Assembly: GCA_035525785.1 (NCBI GenBank)
Contig: DATLDQ010000026.1
Location: 48,703 to 112,702 of the forward strand
Direction: 5' to 3'
DNA: 64,000 nt
Origin: CADEED01 sp035525785
GTDB lineage: Bacteria; Pseudomonadota; Gammaproteobacteria; Steroidobacterales; Steroidobacteraceae
Part shown: in pieces, positions 60,611-64,000 of the stretch
Position numbering within the stretch: the stretch's first letter is position 1
How the letters are laid out: every line of letters starts with the position of its first letter
Notes under the pieces: model-generated
The model's input: only the letters and a program-made list of their open reading frames with translations
Databases searched by the model: none
What the model was told of the DNA's origin: nothing
Made by a program: the position numbers and the translations under genes

Positions 60611-61548
60611 TTGGAATACGCGGCGCGGATCGCGCCCGCGAGTCGCCCTTTGTCCGGATACTGCTCCGCCATCTCCGCCGAGATCTCCTGAAGGATGTCT
60701 TCCTGCGTCTTGCCGGCTTTCTTGAGCTCGGCGGTGCGATGGCGGATGTGGGTCAGGTACTCGCGATATCCCTGCATGATCGACGCGTCGCCGAACGGGC
60801 CGTGGCTCGGTACCACGATCTTCGGTTGCAGCGCATCGAGTCGGTCGAGGCTCGCCAGCCAGTGCTCGATCGTCGCGGTGGGATTCGCGAACGAGGGCTG
60901 CGGCTTCATGGCCACATCGCCCGAGAACAGCACCCCATCGACCAATATCACCGTGTCGCCGTGCGTATGGTTCGTGCCCATCGAGTAGAGCCTCGCCTTC
61001 AGTCCACCAAGATCCACGGAGTATTCCCCGTCGAAAACGATATCGGCGTCGCGATGGTGCGCGCCCGCGAGGAGCTCCTTGTTGAGGTCGGAGCGCGCGG
61101 CGAACACCGGCACCAGGTTCGTGCCGGCCCCGGCGGCGATGTCCTCGACCTGGTCCTTCGAGCGGATGAGCTTCGCATCGGCGGGGAACGCATGCGCGCC
61201 CATGTCGTGCTCGGGATGCACGTGCGTCGTGACGATGTAGATAGGCTTGCGGGCGCCCACCTTCGCCACCTCGCGGAGCACGGTTTGCGCGTTGCGCGCG
61301 CCCATGCCGGTGTCGACGACCAGCACGGCCTTCCTGCCCACCACGATGCCGACGTTGGGCACGAGCGATGCGGAGCCATCCGGGATGGCCCAGACGTGAT
61401 CCGTGAGTTTCACGGTGACGCCTTCGCGCACCAGCGAGGGCGGGGCGGCGGGTCCGCTCGCGGCCGGCGCCTGCGCCTGAACCTGGCAGTACGCGGGCGC
61501 CGAAAGGAATGCTGCGACGAATAAACCCGCTGCTTTGCGCATGGTCAT
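60607..61548 (-). CDS. Exported MBL-fold metallo-hydrolase
   Basis: 313 residues from 61548 (GGAG upstream) with a signal peptide (LFVAAFLSAPAYCQVQAQA). The metal site HVHPEHD (HxHxxHD) and later His (NHTHGDT, SHGPFGD) define a metallo-beta-lactamase fold. Relatives hydrolyse diverse esters, lactones or sulfates. It stands between the convergent rpe gene and the crp gene terminator. Confidence 0.88.
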   Translation of the reverse strand: MTMRKAAGLFVAAFLSAPAYCQVQAQAPAASGPAAPPSLVREGVTVKLTDHVWAIPDGSASLVPNVGIVVGRKAVLVVDTGMGARNAQTVLREVAKVGARKPIYIVTTHVHPEHDMGAHAFPADAKLIRSKDQVEDIAAGAGTNLVPVFAARSDLNKELLAGAHHRDADIVFDGEYSVDLGGLKARLYSMGTNHTHGDTVILVDGVLFSGDVAMKPQPSFANPTATIEHWLASLDRLDALQPKIVVPSHGPFGDASIMQGYREYLTHIRHRTAELKKAGKTQEDILQEISAEMAEQYPDKGRLAGAIRAAYSN

Positions 61549-61574
61549 TTCTCCATCTTGTCCACTCCCAAACG

Positions 61575-61597
61575 AAAACGCCCGCGGATGCGGGCGT
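61575..61597 (-). terminator. Rho-independent terminator of crp
   Basis: An 8-bp perfect stem (61578-61585 and 61590-61597), a 4-base loop and a TTTT run on the minus strand, 50 bp after the crp stop. Confidence 0.85.
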
Positions 61598-61610
61598 CTT
61601 CGATGAGGCC

Positions 61611-61644
61611 TGTCCCGATTTGCTGGCAAATCAGGAATGTCCCC
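61611..61644. repeat. REP-like element between crp and its terminator
   Basis: A short inverted repeat (GATTTG at 61617-61622, CAAATC at 61627-61632) flanked by two TGTCCC copies (61611 and 61639). Together with the elements at 34161 and 58069, it is one of three distinct GGGACA/GGGTCA-ended units in the window. Confidence 0.5.
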
Positions 61645-61646
61645 AT

Positions 61647-62396
61647 TTATTCGTCGTCGTCCTCGTCCTCATCATCCTCGTCGTCATCGACTCGCGAGGT
61701 CGCGATCTTGCCCTTGCTGCCTTGCACGGGCACGACGACCGGGCGCGTCTTCATCTTCGGACGCGCGTTGAACACGACGATGGTCTTGCCAGTGGCACGC
61801 AGCAGGCCCTGGTCTTCCAGCACCTTGAGCACACGCCCCGCCATTTCGCGCGAGCACCCGACCAGGCGTGAGAGTTCCTGGCGGCTCACCTTGATCTGCA
61901 TGCCTTCCGGATGCGTCATCGCATCGGGTTCGCCGCACAGATCCATGATGGCGTGCGCCACCCGGCCGGTGACGTCGACGAACGCGAGGTCCGACAATTT
62001 GCGATTGGTGCGATCGAGGCGCGTCGCCAGTTGCGTCGCGAGCTCGAACACCAGGCCGGGGCTTTCCGCCGCGATCTGGCGGAAACGCGGATAGGTCATT
62101 TCCGCGAGCTCACAATGATTGCGCGTGCGCACCCAGGCGCTGCGCAGCGGGGACTCGTGGAACAGGCCCATCTCGCCGAAGAACTGGCCCTTGTTGAGAT
62201 AGGCGAGGACCATCTCGTTGCCTTCCTCGTCTTCCACCATCACTTCGACCGAGCCGCTGATGATGTAGTAGAGGACGTCGGGCAGATCGCCCGCGTGGAT
62301 GACGACCGTCTTCGAAGGAACCGTACGGATTCGGCAGTAACTCAGGAAACGGTTGATTGCCGGAATGTCGCTGAGGGGTTTGACCGCCTCTTCCAT
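61647..62396 (-). CDS. crp: CRP/Clp-family global transcriptional regulator with acidic tail
   Basis: 249 residues from 62396 (GGGAGAG site). The cyclic-nucleotide domain has GEMGLFHESPLRSAWVR, with the G-E and R-S that hold the phosphate of cAMP. The helix-turn-helix CSREMAGRVLKVLED keeps the Arg, Glu and Arg contacts of E. coli CRP, predicting TGTGA half-site recognition. About 45 residues extend beyond the DNA-binding domain and end in a nearly all Asp/Glu run, absent from E. coli CRP. A CRP-type site lies 108 bp upstream. Confidence 0.93.
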   Translation of the reverse strand: MEEAVKPLSDIPAINRFLSYCRIRTVPSKTVVIHAGDLPDVLYYIISGSVEVMVEDEEGNEMVLAYLNKGQFFGEMGLFHESPLRSAWVRTRNHCELAEMTYPRFRQIAAESPGLVFELATQLATRLDRTNRKLSDLAFVDVTGRVAHAIMDLCGEPDAMTHPEGMQIKVSRQELSRLVGCSREMAGRVLKVLEDQGLLRATGKTIVVFNARPKMKTRPVVVPVQGSKGKIATSRVDDDEDDEDEDDDE

Positions 62397-62451
62397 CTGA
62401 CTCTCCCTTACTGTCTGCATCTATTGACCTGCGAACCTGCCAACCAGCATT

Positions 62452-62470
62452 AAGTTGTATTACATAACTT
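62452..62470 (-). promoter_or_regulatory. crp: Predicted crp promoter -10 region with AAGTT/AACTT inverted repeat
   Basis: On the minus strand, TAATAC (62462 down to 62457) is a candidate -10, giving a start near 62450. The -35 (TTGCTT, 62487 down to 62482, 19-bp spacer) is poor, as expected if activation by CRP is needed. The hexamer lies inside a 19-bp repeat with 5-bp arms. Confidence 0.35.
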
Positions 62471-62503
62471 ACTGCTGCCGCAAGCAAAAGGCCACGGACC
62501 AAC

Positions 62504-62519
62504 CGTGACTTCGATCACA
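62504..62519. promoter_or_regulatory. CRP-type binding site between coq7 and crp
   Basis: CGTGA-N6-TCACA matches the TGTGA-N6-TCACA consensus at nine of ten positions. Its centre lies about 61.5 bp upstream of the predicted crp start site, a class I activation position, so autoregulation is plausible. Confidence 0.55.
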
Positions 62520-62526
62520 GGCAATG

Positions 62527-63174
62527 TCAAAAACGGTACGCAGTATGCGTCATCACCCTCGCGGTCCGCCGCATCAATTCGCGCACGGGACTCGGCAATG
62601 ACGCCGCTCCGGCGCTCTGCGCCTGACGCCCGTGACTCACTTCGTCATGGACCATGGCCTCGACGATGGCGCGACTGCGCGCGTCATCCGCGGGCAATCG
62701 ATCGAGATGACTCTTCAGGTGCCCTTCGACCTGGCGTTCGGTCTCGGCCACGAAGCCGAGACTGGCCTTGTCACCCATGAGCGCGGCCAGCGCGCCGATG
62801 CCGAATGAGCCGGCATACCAGAGGGGGTTCAACACGCTGGGCCGTGAGCCGAGCTCGGTCAGACGGGTTTCACACCAGGCCAGGTGGTCGGTCTCCTCGC
62901 GAGCGGCCTGGAGCATGAAGTCGCGCACCTGCGGGTCGCGGGCGAACAGCGCCTGGGCGTGATACAGCGCCTGGGCGGCGACTTCCCCCGCATGATTCAC
63001 GCGCATCAGGGCCGCGGATTCACGTTTGTCGTCGGTCGAGAGCGTCGAATCGCCCTTCGAGACGGCGGTCGGGGCGGTCGGAACGGGGCGGCCCGGGGCC
63101 GGGGGCGCCAGCAGCGAGCGGAGGGCCCGATCTGCGGCGGAGATAAAGGTGTCCAGGTTGGGGCCGCGTGACAT
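62527..63174 (-). CDS. coq7: Demethoxyubiquinone hydroxylase Coq7
   Basis: Di-iron hydroxylase of ubiquinone synthesis, 215 residues from 63174. The ferritin-like iron ligands appear in VNHAGEVAAQ, REETDHLAW and HDEVSH. An unconserved proline-rich stretch (APPAPGRPVPTAPTA) lies near residue 25. The crp gene follows on the same strand. The location beside rplM is typical of Xanthomonadales-like genomes. Confidence 0.94.
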   Translation of the reverse strand: MSRGPNLDTFISAADRALRSLLAPPAPGRPVPTAPTAVSKGDSTLSTDDKRESAALMRVNHAGEVAAQALYHAQALFARDPQVRDFMLQAAREETDHLAWCETRLTELGSRPSVLNPLWYAGSFGIGALAALMGDKASLGFVAETERQVEGHLKSHLDRLPADDARSRAIVEAMVHDEVSHGRQAQSAGAASLPSPVRELMRRTARVMTHTAYRF

Positions 63175-63274
63175 GGGGGGAGTATAAGCCCCAGACACGG
63201 CTGGGGTTTTCCGGGTAGCTGCCTGTTGGCCATGACCCCTGGTCTCTGCTTCGCAAAAGGCCCATATCTTTGCT

Positions 63275-63303
63275 TTGCAAAGGAAAGTTTCGTTGAGTAC
63301 ACT
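63275..63303 (+). promoter_or_regulatory. Candidate rplM-rpsI promoter
   Basis: TTGCAA (63275) and TACACT (63298) with 17-bp spacing, each 4/6 to consensus. Transcription from near 63310 would give a leader of about 85 nt before rplM. A small GCCCC/GGGGC stem lies at 63307-63324. Confidence 0.45.
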
Positions 63304-63394
63304 TGCGCCCCTTTTTCCAGGGGCCCATCCAGTCAGACCGCGGCGAGTTCTTCGTCGGACGGTGAGTGGGTCCTTCCGGTGGTTGGAGTTAGAG

Positions 63395-63835
63395 ATGTCT
63401 TCTACTGTGTCTACGACTTTCGTGAATTCCGATACGGCCCGTTGCGACTGGTACGTCGTCGATGCGACCGACAAGGTGCTGGGTCGCCTCGCGACGCAGA
63501 TCGCCATGCGCATCAAGGGCAAGACCAAGGCGACCTACAGCCCGCACGTGGACATGGGTGACCATGTGGTCGTGCTGAACGCCGAGAAGATCAAAGTCAC
63601 GGGCAACAAGCTCGATGACAAGATCTACTACCACCACACCGGCGCCATCGGTGGCATCAAGTCCATCGCCCTCGGCAAGATGCTCAAGGAGCATCCCGAG
63701 CGCGCCATCGAATTCGCGGTGAAGGGCATGCTCCCCAAGGGCCCGCTCGGCCGCAAGATGTACAAGAAGCTGCACGTGTTCGCGGGCGACAAGCATCCGC
63801 ACGCCGCCCAGCAGCCGAAGCAGCTCGAAATCTAA
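63395..63835 (+). CDS. rplM: 50S ribosomal protein L13
   Basis: 146 residues from the ATG at 63395, preceded by GGAG. The family segments VVDATDKVLGRLATQIA and LPKGPLGRKMYKKLHVF are intact. A few extra N-terminal residues compared with E. coli (142). rpsI follows 13 bp later, the universal pairing. Confidence 0.97.
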   Translation: MSSTVSTTFVNSDTARCDWYVVDATDKVLGRLATQIAMRIKGKTKATYSPHVDMGDHVVVLNAEKIKVTGNKLDDKIYYHHTGAIGGIKSIALGKMLKEHPERAIEFAVKGMLPKGPLGRKMYKKLHVFAGDKHPHAAQQPKQLEI

Positions 63836-63848
63836 GGAATTCCAAGCA

Positions 63849-64000
63849 ATGCCCGCTCAAGCCAAGTCGAACTACGGTACCGGTCGTCGCAAGACCGCCG
63901 CCGCCCGCGTCTTCCTCAAGCCCGGTTCCGGCAACATCACCGTGAACGATCGTCCTCTGGACGAGTTCTTCGGTCGCGAGACCGGCCGCATGATCGTGCG
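63849..64000 (+). CDS. rpsI: 30S ribosomal protein S9, truncated by the window end
   Basis: The first 50 codons are present (NYGTGRRKTAAARVFLKPG), matching the S9 N terminus. The window ends inside the gene. An AAGGAA site precedes the ATG. Confidence 0.95.
   Translation, partial: MPAQAKSNYGTGRRKTAAARVFLKPGSGNITVNDRPLDEFFGRETGRMIV

Noticed and set aside
61678..61700. Repeated GTC/CTC triplets at the crp 3' end considered as a microsatellite or assembly error
   Set aside because: They encode the acidic tail in frame and end at a normal stop followed by a terminator.

Overview
The window is a gene-dense chromosomal segment of a high-GC Gram-negative bacterium. Gene order points to a gammaproteobacterium near Xanthomonadales, Nevskiales or Steroidobacterales: miaB-phoH-ybeY-ybeX-lnt, leuS-lptE, holA-nadD-rsfS-rlmH, maf-rng-yhdP-nit-tldD, darP/pmbA, and coq7 and crp beside rplM-rpsI. 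The placement is inference from gene order and protein features. I see no tRNA, rRNA, CRISPR array, insertion sequence or prophage.

Positions 1-20,000 are an outer-membrane nutrient-uptake region. It opens with a lipoprotein GH31 alpha-xylosidase-like enzyme overlapping a pectinesterase (plant cell-wall polymers). Next come a siderophore TonB receptor with a PiuC-type hydroxylase behind Fur-like sites, recQ, and a lipoprotein serine hydrolase. An overlapping ECF sigma / FecR / STN-domain TonB receptor cassette follows. A LacI-family regulator then precedes a 979-residue TonB receptor whose leader carries two copies of one 16-bp operator-like sequence. A saccharopine-dehydrogenase-like oxidoreductase closes the region.

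Positions 20,000-32,500 are mostly housekeeping: ssb, a cupin protein, the miaB-to-lnt cluster, a lipoprotein HtrA protease, leuS and lptE. Between lptE and holA, which are usually adjacent, lies a 5.9-kb block (32,538-38,400). It holds a small HELSH-motif protein, a lipoprotein esterase, an unrecognised pair (a 66-residue lipoprotein and a 755-residue exported protein), a proline iminopeptidase with a lysine-rich extension, and a HIT protein.

Positions 38,400-49,000 run holA-nadD-rsfS-rlmH-maf-rng-yhdP-nit-tldD, all forward. Then come a small-protein locus, an ExeA-type ATPase fused to an FHA domain, purE-purK-darP (reverse) and divergent pmbA. A DUF1835-type protein, a membrane-protein pair (YihY and a small partner), a signal-less BtuF-like binding protein, purC, djlA, rpe, a metallo-beta-lactamase-fold hydrolase, a CRP regulator with an acidic tail, coq7, rplM and the start of rpsI complete the window.

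The signals most worth following are the unrecognised lipoprotein/secreted-protein pair, the duplicated LacI operator, a CRP-type site upstream of crp, a 64-bp palindrome supplying the ends of two convergent genes, and repeated use of rare Leu codons in fixed contexts (TTG-TTA-GGC and CTA-CC).
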